Positions 52,297-60,683 of a DNA stretch of 64,000 bases are shown here, piece after piece; position 1 is the stretch's first letter, and each line of letters opens with the position of its first letter. The notes beneath the pieces are model-generated. The model searched no databases and was not told the origin of the DNA. It saw only the letters and a program-made list of their open reading frames with translations. A program made the translations under genes and the position numbers. The DNA comes from WHSW01 sp963767475. Lineage in GTDB: Bacteria; Actinomycetota; Thermoleophilia; Solirubrobacterales; 70-9. Location: positions 1 to 64,000 of the forward strand of contig CAVYEI010000005.1 in the NCBI GenBank assembly GCA_963767475.1. The letters run 5' to 3'.

Positions 52297-52770
52297 GTGG
52301 CCGAGCTCAGCGAGTCGATTCTGGTCCAGGCCTCGCTGGCGGAGGTCTGGGACTACTACTTCGAGCCGAGCGGCTGGCCCGCGTGGGTCGACGGCTTCCA
52401 GGCGGTCGAGTCAGGAGACGGTTACCCGGACGAGGGCGGGACGCTGGTTTGGCGCTCGACCCCGGCCGGGCGCGGCACGGTGACCGAGACGGTGCTCGCC
52501 CACGAGCCACGCAAGCTGCACCGGATCGCCTTCGTCGATCCGGAGTCGAGCGGCGAGTTGACGACCCGGTTCGAGGTCGAGGGAGAGGGCACCCGCGTCT
52601 CGCTCCAGCTCTCCTACGCGCTGCTTCAGTCGGGCCCGTTCGCCTGGCTGACCGAGCGCCTCTTCGTCCGCAGCCAGGTGGTGAAGTCACTCCAGCGCAC
52701 CCTGCTGCGCTTCCGGCTCGAGGCGGAGGAGGTCGCCGAGCTCGGCGACCCGTTGCGCCCCGGCGCGTAA
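52297..52770 (+). CDS. SRPBCC (polyketide cyclase-like) family protein
   Basis: A 157-residue START/Bet v1-fold protein: AELSESILVQASLAEVWDYYFEPSGWPAWVDGFQAV at the N-terminus and a long C-terminal helix (VKSLQRTLLRFRLEAEEVAEL). Such proteins bind hydrophobic ligands in a deep pocket. GTG 52297 stands six bases after TACATT (52285-52290); an in-frame GTG at 52267 would put that hexamer inside the gene. Ligand unknown. Confidence 0.82.
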   Translation: MAELSESILVQASLAEVWDYYFEPSGWPAWVDGFQAVESGDGYPDEGGTLVWRSTPAGRGTVTETVLAHEPRKLHRIAFVDPESSGELTTRFEVEGEGTRVSLQLSYALLQSGPFAWLTERLFVRSQVVKSLQRTLLRFRLEAEEVAELGDPLRPGA

Positions 52771-52840
52771 GCACGCGCGGATGATCTAGCCTCCCGCCGG
52801 CTCTTACCTACCTCGAAACCCCCCGGAGGATCCAAACCGA

Positions 52841-54841
52841 ATGTTCGTCTCCAAGGCCGCGGTCGTCGGTGCCGGCACGATGGGCGGCGAGATCGCGCAG
52901 GCGATCGCCTCGTCCGACATCCCCGTCGTGCTCAAGGACATCGACCAGAAGTTCGTCGATCACGGCCTCGAGAAGGCCCGCGAGGTGACCAAGGGTCAGC
53001 TCGACAGGCTGGTGGGCAAGGAAAAGCTGACCCAGGAGCAGGCCGACGCGCGTCTGGAGGAGGTCATGGGCCTGATCGAGGGCACGACGTCCTACGACGC
53101 CTTCGGCGAGGTCGACTTCGTGATCGAGGCGGCGCCGGAGAAGATGGAGATCAAGGAGAAGGTCTACGCCGAGCTCGACCAGGTCACGCCCGGGCACGCG
53201 ATCCTCGCCTCCAACACCTCCTCGCTCTCGATCACCGAGATGGGCGACGCGACCCTGCGCCCGGAGAAGGTGGTCGGCTTTCACTTCTTCTATCCGGCAT
53301 CGGTGATGCCGCTGGTCGAGATCATCGAGGGCGAGGAGACGGACCCCGAGGTCGTCCAGGCCGCCTACAACTTCGCCCAGACGATCCGCAAGCAGCCGAT
53401 CACCTGCCGTGAGGTTCCGGGATTCGTCGTCAACCGGATCCTCAACTCCGCGGTCGGCGAGATCTGGCGCGCTCAGGAGGAGCAGGGCCTCTCGATCAAG
53501 AAGATCGACGAGGCGATCACCGCCGCGAACGTGGCCCCGATGGGCCCGTTCTTTCTCGGCGACCTGCTCGGGCTGGACACGATCTTCCACGTCGCCGAGC
53601 ACCTGCGCGAGTCCTACGGCGACTCGTTCTACGTCCACGAGGGCATGCGCAAGCTGGTCGACGAGGGCAAGCTCGGGATGAAGACGGGCGGCAGCGGCTT
53701 CTACGAGAACGGCGAGCCGCAGATCCCCGGCGATGCCGACCCCGACGGCGAGGCGCTCGCCGAGCTGCTGAAGCTGAAGGCGGTGGTCGAGTCGTGCCTC
53801 GTCCTCCAGGAGGGCGTCTGCACGGTCCGCGACATCGACCTCGGGATGATGGCCGGCGCCGGGATGGACCCGCGACGCGGCATCTTCCCGCCGTTCATGG
53901 GCGCCGACATGCTCGGCCTCGACGTCGTGCTCGAGAAGCTCGAGCAGGCGACCGAGGAGCATGGCGAGCGCTTCGCCGCGCCGACGGTGCTCAAGCGTCT
54001 CGTCGCCCAGGGGCGGCTGGGAATGAAGTCGGGACAGGGTTTCTACGCCTACCCGCAGGCCGACGAGGGCGAGCAGACAGACACGGTCAAGCTCGAGACC
54101 CGCGGCGACGTCGCGATCGCCTGGCTTGCGAACCCGCCGATGAACGCGATCTCGCCCCAGGTGATCAAGGACCTGGGCACGGTCTGGGAGCGGGTCACTT
54201 CCTCGGGCGAGATCGGCGCGTTGGTGATCGCCTCCTCGATCCCGGTCGTGTTCTCGGCCGGCGCCGACATCAAGGCGTTCACGCAGATGGACGAGTCCGG
54301 CGGCGAGGAGCTGATCAACTCCGGCCACGCGCTGCTGCGCGACATGGGACTGAGCCGGGTGACGACGATCGCCGCGGTCAACTCGCTCGCCTTCGGCGGC
54401 GGCTGCGAGCTGGCGATGGCGTGCAACTTCCGCATCGCCGCCGAGTCGGCCGTATTCGGCCAGCCGGAGATCAAGCTCGGGATCATCCCCGGGTTCGGCG
54501 GCACCCAGCGGCTACCGCGGCTGGTCGGCAACGAGAAGGCGCTGGAGATGAACCTGATCGGCGACGCGATCTCCTCCGGCGAGGCGGAGGCATACGGGCT
54601 CGCGAACAGGGTCGTTCCCGATCACGAGCTCTTCGACACCGCGCTCTCCTGGGCGCGACGCCTTGCCGGGCAGGCTCCGGTCGCGGTCGAACAGGTGAAA
54701 CTCGCCTCCGACGATCCCGACCTCGAGCAGGGGATCGAGCAGGAGAAGCAGGGCTTCGCGACCGCGTTCCAGAGCGAGGACGCGAAGGAGGGCATCGGCG
54801 CCTTCCTCGGCAAGCGGACGCCGAAGTGGCAGGGGAAGTAG
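52841..54841 (+). CDS. Fused 3-hydroxyacyl-CoA dehydrogenase/enoyl-CoA hydratase
   Basis: A 666-residue bifunctional beta-oxidation protein. The NAD-binding motif GAGTMG (8-13), VGFHFFYPASVMPLVEI with the catalytic His and the VPGFVVNRIL segment mark a complete dehydrogenase domain, followed by the usual second C-terminal subdomain. From about residue 425 comes a full crotonase domain with both hydratase glutamates, in FGGGCELAMA and FGQPEIKLGIIPGFGGTQRL. The order dehydrogenase-hydratase is the reverse of E. coli FadB/FadJ. A sirtuin gene overlaps its end. Confidence 0.93.
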   Translation: MFVSKAAVVGAGTMGGEIAQAIASSDIPVVLKDIDQKFVDHGLEKAREVTKGQLDRLVGKEKLTQEQADARLEEVMGLIEGTTSYDAFGEVDFVIEAAPEKMEIKEKVYAELDQVTPGHAILASNTSSLSITEMGDATLRPEKVVGFHFFYPASVMPLVEIIEGEETDPEVVQAAYNFAQTIRKQPITCREVPGFVVNRILNSAVGEIWRAQEEQGLSIKKIDEAITAANVAPMGPFFLGDLLGLDTIFHVAEHLRESYGDSFYVHEGMRKLVDEGKLGMKTGGSGFYENGEPQIPGDADPDGEALAELLKLKAVVESCLVLQEGVCTVRDIDLGMMAGAGMDPRRGIFPPFMGADMLGLDVVLEKLEQATEEHGERFAAPTVLKRLVAQGRLGMKSGQGFYAYPQADEGEQTDTVKLETRGDVAIAWLANPPMNAISPQVIKDLGTVWERVTSSGEIGALVIASSIPVVFSAGADIKAFTQMDESGGEELINSGHALLRDMGLSRVTTIAAVNSLAFGGGCELAMACNFRIAAESAVFGQPEIKLGIIPGFGGTQRLPRLVGNEKALEMNLIGDAISSGEAEAYGLANRVVPDHELFDTALSWARRLAGQAPVAVEQVKLASDDPDLEQGIEQEKQGFATAFQSEDAKEGIGAFLGKRTPKWQGK

Positions 54842-55581
54842 TCGCGGGCCCGGCCGGGCTCGCCTCGCTGATTCGGGAGGCCGAATCGGTCGTCGCCCTG
54901 ACCGGGGCGGGGATCTCGGTGCCCTCGGGAATCCCCGACTTTCGCACTCCCGGAACCGGCCTCTGGGAGAAGGTCGACCCGATGGAGGTCGCCCACATCG
55001 ACGCCTTCCATCGCGACACGAGGCGCTTCTGGAGCTTCTACCGGCCCCGCTTCGCCGACCTCGACGAGAAGCTGCCCAACGCCGCCCACGACGTGCTCGC
55101 CGAGCTCGAGGCGCGCGGGAAGCTGGAGGCGATCGTGACCCAGAACGTCGACCGCCTGCACGCGAAGGCGGGCTCGGACCGCGTGATCGAGGTCCACGGC
55201 TCGATCGCGACCTCGAGCTGCACGACCTGCCGCACCAGCTACCCGCTGGAGAGCGTCGGCGAGCTCTTCGACGAGGACGGCGTCGCCACCTGCGCCTGCT
55301 GCATGGGCAAGGTGAAGCCCGACGTCGTGCTCTTCGGCGAGCTGCTGCCGGAGCCGGCGATGGCCGAGGCACAGGCGCTCTGTGCCGCCGCCGACCTCCT
55401 CCTCTGTGTCGGTTCCTCGCTCGAGGTCTACCCGGTCGCGGGACTCCCGGAGCTGACGCTGGCCGCCGGCGGCCGGGTCGCGATCGTCACCCAGGGGCCG
55501 ACGCCGTACGACGCCCAGGCGACGGTGAAGCTCGACGGCGACGTGGTCGACGAGCTCGGCGCCGTGCTCGCGGCGCTTTAG
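54826..55581 (+). CDS. Sir2-family NAD-dependent protein deacylase
   Basis: A 251-residue sirtuin. GAGISVPSGIPDFR binds NAD, TQNVDRLH and EVHGS give the catalytic His, and SCTTC with CACC form the zinc site. VLFGELLP and LLCVGSSLEVYPV complete the fold. It starts at GTG 54826, overlapping the fused beta-oxidation gene by 16 bases. Deacylation of acyl-CoA enzymes is a known bacterial sirtuin role, so it may regulate the upstream enzyme (inference). Confidence 0.92.
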   Translation: MAGEVVAGPAGLASLIREAESVVALTGAGISVPSGIPDFRTPGTGLWEKVDPMEVAHIDAFHRDTRRFWSFYRPRFADLDEKLPNAAHDVLAELEARGKLEAIVTQNVDRLHAKAGSDRVIEVHGSIATSSCTTCRTSYPLESVGELFDEDGVATCACCMGKVKPDVVLFGELLPEPAMAEAQALCAAADLLLCVGSSLEVYPVAGLPELTLAAGGRVAIVTQGPTPYDAQATVKLDGDVVDELGAVLAAL

Positions 55582-55594
55582 TCGGCGGAGGCCG

Positions 55595-56434
55595 TCAGCC
55601 GAGCGCGCGCTTGCGCCGCAGAACCCGCTCGCACAGGCGCAGCGTCTCGGTGACCTCGACGGCGCGGGCGGCGGCGAGCTCGCCTGCGAGGGCCTCGTTA
55701 GCGGCCTCGCCGGTGATCGTCCGGCGCTCGTCGAGGGCGGCGAAGTCCTTGTCCTGGTCGGGCGCTTCGAGCGCCTCGCGCTCGGCGAGCAGCGCCTCGA
55801 GCCCGACCCGGACCTGAAGCGTCGCCTCGCGCATGCGCCCGGCGTCGAGGTCGGCGCGGGCGCGGATCAGCAGCAGCTCGCAGGCGGCGACGGCGCCGCG
55901 GCCGCCGAGCACCTCCGCGACCCGCTCCTGGGGGCGCAGCATGTCGGCACGGCGACGACGCTCGGAGTGGGGGACCTCGATCGCCTCCGCGAAACGACCC
56001 TCGGCGAGCTCGTCGCCGCTGCCGAAGCCGACCCGGACGGCGAGCGCGCCGCCGGCGCCGACATCGGCGATCTGCGCGTCCAGCGCCGCCGCCCGATGTG
56101 CGTGGACGGCGCGGTTGATCAGCACCAGCGCCTGCTGGATCTCAGCCGCCAGCGCCTCGGGATCCTCGCGCAGCGAGGAGAGCCACGACTGGGCCTCGGC
56201 CGGCTCGCCGAGCGCCTCTGGCCTGATCGCCGTCAGCGTGGTCACCGGCACTGCGGTCGGTGCCGCGTCCGGATCCGAGTCCTTCGGCTTCGCCCGGCCA
56301 AGGCGCCGTCGGGGTGGAGGGGGCGCGTCGGCCACCTGGACGACCAGCACCCGCTCGGGATCGCGACCGAGGTAGCGCCCATCCTCGAGTCCCACCGTTC
56401 CGGCGAGCTCGAGCTGGACGAAGGGAAAGCGCAG
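55595..56434 (-). CDS. Protein of unknown function, helical (about 279 aa)
   Basis: No family recognised. The first 60 residues look beta-rich (FPFVQLELAGTVGLEDGRYLGRD, VLVVQVADAPPPPRRR) and the rest is mainly amphipathic helix. The start is uncertain: the frame gives CTG at 56434 (LRFPFVQLELAG), just after the stop of the upstream wall-hydrolase gene, and no ATG, GTG or TTG lies before GTG 56400. The six-base spacing suggests coupling to the wall-hydrolase gene. Confidence 0.6.
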   Translation of the reverse strand: MRFPFVQLELAGTVGLEDGRYLGRDPERVLVVQVADAPPPPRRRLGRAKPKDSDPDAAPTAVPVTTLTAIRPEALGEPAEAQSWLSSLREDPEALAAEIQQALVLINRAVHAHRAAALDAQIADVGAGGALAVRVGFGSGDELAEGRFAEAIEVPHSERRRRADMLRPQERVAEVLGGRGAVAACELLLIRARADLDAGRMREATLQVRVGLEALLAEREALEAPDQDKDFAALDERRTITGEAANEALAGELAAARAVEVTETLRLCERVLRRKRALG

Positions 56435-56439
56435 GGCCG

Positions 56440-58986
56440 CTACTCGGACAGGTGCGCGGCGGAGGCGCGCTTGCCGTTCGACTTCTTGCCCTTGTCGGCT
56501 GGCAGGGCGGCGTCCGAGGGCTTCGTCGGCACCGTCGGGTTGTCGATCTCGCCGAGGCGGTCGATCAGCCGCTCCCACTGGTCGGGCTTCAGCATCGCCG
56601 AGAACTGCTTCGAGATGCTGCCCGAGCCCGGTCCGGCGATCGGCGTGTAGCCGACGTGGACGTGGTCATCGTGGTCGCCCATGGCGAAGGTGTTGTCGAC
56701 GCCGAAGTAGTCCATCAGGCTGATGATCTGGGCGGGCTTCATCGTCCCCTGAAGCTGGATCAGATCCCGCACCAGCGCCTCGGTGATCGAGCCCGGGCCC
56801 TGGTGGCCGATCACGGGGATGCCGTTGATCTGGGCGATGTCGACAGCGTTGCCGGTCGAGTGATGGGAGACGCTGCCGGACGAGGTCAGGATCGAGTGGC
56901 CGCACTTGAGCGAGGTGATCGTGAGGTCGAAGCCGCGGGCGACCAGGTACTCGAGCATCGCCAGCACGCGGCGGTCGATCTGGCCGCTCTGGATGTCCTC
57001 ACGCCCACAGGCGTAGATCTCGATGCTCGGATCGTCGAGCACGCGCTCGATCAGCTGCGTCTTCGACATCAGCAGCACCTGGCTGGCGGTCGCGGTGCCG
57101 GTGAACGGGTCCTTGCCGGCGGCGCGGTAGATCGCCGTCGCCTCGAGCAGCTTCCAGCCGTCGAGGATCGGCTTCGGGTCGATCTTCGGGGCGCCGCGGC
57201 CCGCCGGGCGGATCGCGAAGTGGACGTGGGGGGCGAGCTCGGTGGTCTCGCCGATCCGGCCGAGCACGGTGCCGGCGGTCACCTGCGAGCCCTTGCGCAG
57301 CGGCTTCAGCTCCATCTTCTTCGGGTCGAAGCGCATCACGTTGGAGAGGTAGCCCTTGAAGGACTCGTAGCCCGGCATCCTCGAGGCGAGCAGCGAGTCG
57401 AGCTGGCCGCTGAGCCCGGCGCGCTCGGCGTTGTTCTCGCGCTCCGGGTAGGCGTAGAGGCGATCGCGAGCATCCTCGGTGTTCACGGGGCCCGAATCCG
57501 CCGGCGCCTCGGCCTCGGCGCTGTCGGCCTTCGAAGTCTTGTCCTTGTCGACCTGGGTGCCGGCGCTCGCGGGCTCATCCGGGCTGGGATCGTCCGGGGT
57601 GACGAGCTCGAAGTCCGAGGCCGAGAGCTTGTTCTCCTTCGGCACCGGGTAGGCCTCGGAGACGCTGCCGAGCTCGGCGTAGGTGTAGCGGTTGCCGTAG
57701 GCGTCCTGGAGGACGATGTAGCGGCCGAGCTTCTTCGACTTGCCGGTGTCGGTGACGACGCCGTCGTTGACCGCGACCACCGGGGCGCCGTCGCGAGCGT
57801 AGATGTTGATGCCTCGACGTGTGGTCGAGCCTGAGATCACCTCGGCGGCGTTGCCGGCGGCGCGCTTGCCGGGCTTCGAGCGCTCCAGCGCCCGGCGCTC
57901 GGAGATGTCGTCGGCGTAGCGGGCGTTGGCGGCGACCGGGAAGTGGGCGCCCTCGGTGAGACCGGTGAGCGAGCTGATCAGGGTCTCGGGCAGCTTGCCG
58001 TACTGGTTGGCGTAGAGCAGCACCTCGTCGACGTACCAGTCGGCGTGGTTGTAGGCGAAGATCGCGGTGCGCAGATCGTCGGCGCCACCGGCGGCGTTCA
58101 GGTAACGGGCCGCGGCGCAGATCGCGTCGACCGGGTTGTAGGGGTCCTTGCGGCCGTCGTCGTTGGCGTCGACGCCATACATCTCCCAGGTCGCGGGCAT
58201 GAACTGCATCCAGCCCAGCGCGCCGGCGGTGGAGACGTTGAGGTTGGTGCCGAACGCGGTCTCGATCCTGTTGATCGAGGCGAGCACCTGCCAGGGGATC
58301 CCGTACTGGGTGCCGCAGGCCTGGTAGATCGGCAGCAGGAACGGCGGGATCGTGAACTGGTCGATGACGAAGTTGGGAACGCCGATCGGCGCCGGGCCGA
58401 AGTCGGCGACGGTGAGGCCGGGGTTGGTGTCGGTCGGGGTGCCGTCCGGGTTGCGATCGGCCTCCGGGTCCATCGGGGCGCGCGTGCCGCCGCTGCGCTC
58501 GTCGTCGTCTTGATCCCGGTCGCGACCCGGCTTGTCGACGCCGCTGTCGGTGAGCTCACCGACACCGCGCCCGCCGTCGCCGGTGGGGCCGACCGCGCCG
58601 CCCTCGGGCTTCACCTCTCCGGTCTCCGTTTCCGCCGGGTCGTCAGCTTCGCTGCCGCCGCCGTTGTTGCCGCCGGTCGGGGGCTCGGGGCTCGTGGTCG
58701 GCGGAGCGGGGACGCCGCTGGATCCGGACTCGCTCGCATCGAGCGGCCCGGTGCAGTCAGGATCGGCGAGGTCGGTGACCCCGTCGCCGTCGTCGTCGCC
58801 GAGGTTCGAACACTGCGGCAGGACCTCGACCTGGTCGAGGTCGTCGCCGTCGGGAATGTTGATCTGCACGCCACCCTCGCCGACTCCGACCACGCTGCCG
58901 TTGCCCGCGCCGGCGGTCCCCGCGACCAGGCAGGCACCGAGTACGGCGAGGCCGATAACGAGTAGAAGCTTGGTTCTCATTCCCAA
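56440..58986 (-). CDS. Multidomain cell-wall hydrolase: SLT, M23-like and M15-like
   Basis: An 848-residue exported protein. Signal peptide 1-28, Asp-rich and Pro/Gly-rich linker to about 205. Lytic transglycosylase domain 212-330, with the likely catalytic Glu242 in SINRIETAFG and GALGWMQFMPATW. M23-type domain 385-600, split by an insertion at 450-560; the second motif HVHF (587-590) is present, but the first HxxxD reads RRGIN (390-394), so both metal ligands are lost. C-terminal M15-like site HSTGNAVD (709-716, the HxxGxAxD pattern) and DHVHVGY (774-780). It probably cuts glycan and peptide bonds of peptidoglycan. Confidence 0.85.
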   Translation of the reverse strand: MGMRTKLLLVIGLAVLGACLVAGTAGAGNGSVVGVGEGGVQINIPDGDDLDQVEVLPQCSNLGDDDGDGVTDLADPDCTGPLDASESGSSGVPAPPTTSPEPPTGGNNGGGSEADDPAETETGEVKPEGGAVGPTGDGGRGVGELTDSGVDKPGRDRDQDDDERSGGTRAPMDPEADRNPDGTPTDTNPGLTVADFGPAPIGVPNFVIDQFTIPPFLLPIYQACGTQYGIPWQVLASINRIETAFGTNLNVSTAGALGWMQFMPATWEMYGVDANDDGRKDPYNPVDAICAAARYLNAAGGADDLRTAIFAYNHADWYVDEVLLYANQYGKLPETLISSLTGLTEGAHFPVAANARYADDISERRALERSKPGKRAAGNAAEVISGSTTRRGINIYARDGAPVVAVNDGVVTDTGKSKKLGRYIVLQDAYGNRYTYAELGSVSEAYPVPKENKLSASDFELVTPDDPSPDEPASAGTQVDKDKTSKADSAEAEAPADSGPVNTEDARDRLYAYPERENNAERAGLSGQLDSLLASRMPGYESFKGYLSNVMRFDPKKMELKPLRKGSQVTAGTVLGRIGETTELAPHVHFAIRPAGRGAPKIDPKPILDGWKLLEATAIYRAAGKDPFTGTATASQVLLMSKTQLIERVLDDPSIEIYACGREDIQSGQIDRRVLAMLEYLVARGFDLTITSLKCGHSILTSSGSVSHHSTGNAVDIAQINGIPVIGHQGPGSITEALVRDLIQLQGTMKPAQIISLMDYFGVDNTFAMGDHDDHVHVGYTPIAGPGSGSISKQFSAMLKPDQWERLIDRLGEIDNPTVPTKPSDAALPADKGKKSNGKRASAAHLSE

Positions 58987-59064
58987 ATACCCTTGGATCC
59001 GTCCGCCGCCAGGGTGCTTTCCCTGCCTGCACCACGGCGAAACTCCTCCTCCAGAGCCCGGCGA

Positions 59065-59093
59065 AAGCTATCTGTTGGCGGGGGCGTTTGCAA
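59065..59093 (-). promoter_or_regulatory. Promoter of the wall-hydrolase gene
   Basis: On the minus strand TTGCAA (59088-59093) and TAGCTT (59065-59070) are exactly 17 bases apart. This predicts a leader of about 70 bases holding the hairpin GGTGC...GCACC. The remaining bases to 59228 show nothing else. Confidence 0.55.
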
Positions 59094-59228
59094 CGTAGAA
59101 CCGGCGGGGCAACCGTACCCCAGGTCTGCGGACACATGCGTATGTTGACGAGCGATGTTGCTCGGTACTTGATCGGCAGCTAACAGGCGGGCCTTGAAGC
59201 CTAGGTAGCCGGTAGGCTGCGCGCCCCG

Positions 59229-59537
59229 ATGGCGGAACCTGACGAGCGCAGCGGAATCCGGGCTCGCGGCGAGGAAGCGGTGGGTGAACTCGCCCAGGCG
59301 CTGGTCGAGAATCCGCTCTTCAATTCGGCCCTTGCCCGCGCCCTCGGCGCCGGCGAGGCGGCGGCATCCGCCCAGCGTTCGGCGATCGGCGCCCTCAACC
59401 TCGCCTCGGCTTCCGACGTCGAGCGCCTCGAGCAGCGTCTGCGCTCGCTCTCCGGGCGCCTGGAGGCGCTCGAGGACCGCCTCGACGACCTCGCCGACGA
59501 GCTGCGGGCGATCAGCCGCGGCCAGGCGGGAAGCTGA
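59229..59537 (+). CDS. Small coiled-coil protein (102 aa)
   Basis: A helical protein ending in a clear coiled coil (DVERLEQRLRSLSGRLEALEDRLDDLADEL, residues 62-92) after an Ala-rich helix (ENPLFNSALARALGAGEAA). The layout is reminiscent of phasin-like or polyhydroxyalkanoate-associated subunits, but I cannot confirm this. TAGGCT (59213-59218) lies ten bases before the ATG. Another coiled-coil protein is encoded at 60274. Confidence 0.7.
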   Translation: MAEPDERSGIRARGEEAVGELAQALVENPLFNSALARALGAGEAAASAQRSAIGALNLASASDVERLEQRLRSLSGRLEALEDRLDDLADELRAISRGQAGS

Positions 59538-59541
59538 GCCG

Positions 59542-60246
59542 CTAGCGAGCCGCCGGTGGCTCGGCGCCGTCGCGTGCGAACAACGCGGTCAGGCAGGCGG
59601 GGCCGAGCGCCAGCATGCTCGCCTCGAGCAGGTCCTCGTCGGCGCGACGGCGGGCGCTCTCGGCGACGACGACAACCGCCGCCAGGGAGAGCTCGAGCCG
59701 CTCCCCGAGCGCGAACAGCGCCGCGCTCTCGAGATCGACCGCGACTACCCGCTCGCGCTCCCAGGAGGCGAGCAGCTCGGGCCCGGCTGCGGACGCCGGC
59801 AGATCGGTGCTCGCGACCAGGATCCCGGGCCCGTCGACCGCGCCGGCAAGCGCCCGGGTGAGCACGGCGTCCGGCTTGGTATGCGTGGCACCGAGCGCCC
59901 GCGAGACCCCGTCGTCGCCGAGCGCCCCGGTAACCACCGCGGGATCGCCCTGCTCGAGCTCGTTGCCGAGCGTCGCGCAGCGCCCGATCCGGATCAGCCG
60001 CCGGGCGCCATGGCTCGCAAGCTCGCCGAGCACCGCTGCGGCGCTGGGCCCGCCGATCCCGGTGGCCTGGATCGTCAGCTCGCCACCTTCGGCCGTGGTT
60101 CCCGAATATCCCCACAGCCCGTGGTGGTGGTTGGCCATCAGCGGCTTCACGATCAGCCGCTGCGCGAGCGCCATCGCCAGTCCGGGGTCGGCGGGCAGCA
60201 GCACGTCGGCGGCGATCGGGGCGGTCGGGCGCAGGTAGGCGGTCAA
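59542..60246 (-). CDS. Nucleoside phosphorylase (PNP/UDP family)
   Basis: A 234-residue phosphorylase that should split purine or pyrimidine nucleosides. LTAYLRPTAPIAADVLLPADPG opens the fold; TGIGGPSAA is the phosphate loop, RIGRCATL follows, and AVDLESAALFALG is the base/ribose-binding segment with Glu. TTG 60246 is chosen because TAATCC (60254-60259) lies seven bases upstream and the conserved N-terminus starts there. Longer frames run into the divergent gene. Confidence 0.85.
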   Translation of the reverse strand: MTAYLRPTAPIAADVLLPADPGLAMALAQRLIVKPLMANHHHGLWGYSGTTAEGGELTIQATGIGGPSAAAVLGELASHGARRLIRIGRCATLGNELEQGDPAVVTGALGDDGVSRALGATHTKPDAVLTRALAGAVDGPGILVASTDLPASAAGPELLASWERERVVAVDLESAALFALGERLELSLAAVVVVAESARRRADEDLLEASMLALGPACLTALFARDGAEPPAAR

Positions 60247-60253
60247 GGGCCGC

Positions 60254-60263
60254 GGATTATGCT
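60254..60263. promoter_or_regulatory. Overlapping divergent -10 elements
   Basis: GGATTATGCT contains TAATCC for the minus-strand phosphorylase and TATGCT (60258-60263) for the plus-strand coiled-coil gene. The two start codons are only 27 bases apart, so both polymerases cannot bind together. Confidence 0.5.
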
Positions 60264-60273
60264 GAGAAGCTCG

Positions 60274-60672
60274 ATGAGCGAGCTGCCACCGACCGATCCC
60301 CACTCCGACCAGGAGCCTGGCGTCGCCGAGGCCGTGCGCGCCGCGGTCGAGCGGACGATGCAGGCCACGGCGGGATCCGCGGCGACCACGCGCGAGCGCG
60401 CCGGCGAGCTGGTCGACGACGTCGTTCGCCGCGGGCGCGACGCTCGCGACGAGCTGGCGAGACGCGGGCAGGAGGCCGGCGCCGGTCTGGTTCGCCGTGG
60501 CCAGGAGGCGACCGGCGAGGTCGGTCGCAGGCTCGAGCTGCTCGAGCGCCGGCTGGCCGAGCTCGAGGACCGGCTCGGTGGGCCCGGCGGCGATCAGCGG
60601 GGCGCCGAGGAGCCGGAGCCGAACCAGGAGCACGGACGCGAACCCGAAGCTAACCCTAAAGCTCAGGGTTAG
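60274..60672 (+). CDS. Small coiled-coil protein (132 aa)
   Basis: A charged helical protein. Two similar segments, RRGRDARDELARRGQEAGAGL and VRRGQEATGEVGRRLELLE, precede a coiled coil LLERRLAELEDRL and an acidic, Pro-rich tail. It resembles the 102-residue protein at 59229 in general design. The last bases of the gene form one arm of a hairpin. Function unknown. Confidence 0.7.
   Translation: MSELPPTDPHSDQEPGVAEAVRAAVERTMQATAGSAATTRERAGELVDDVVRRGRDARDELARRGQEAGAGLVRRGQEATGEVGRRLELLERRLAELEDRLGGPGGDQRGAEEPEPNQEHGREPEANPKAQG
60650..60672. other. Perfect hairpin at the stop codon
   Basis: CTAACCCT (60650-60657) pairs with AGGGTTAG (60665-60672) around AAAGCTC; the TAG of the coiled-coil gene is the end of the right arm. 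It ends 11 bases before the epimerase start. It may act as terminator, operator or translational block. Confidence 0.5.
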
Positions 60673-60683
60673 ATGACGGTCGG

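Noticed and set aside
58987..59160. c-di-AMP (ydaO) riboswitch before the wall-hydrolase gene
   Set aside because: Such riboswitches often precede actinobacterial wall hydrolases, but the conserved GUGAAUCC and CAGCUAACCUCG blocks are absent and the predicted leader is only about 70 bases.
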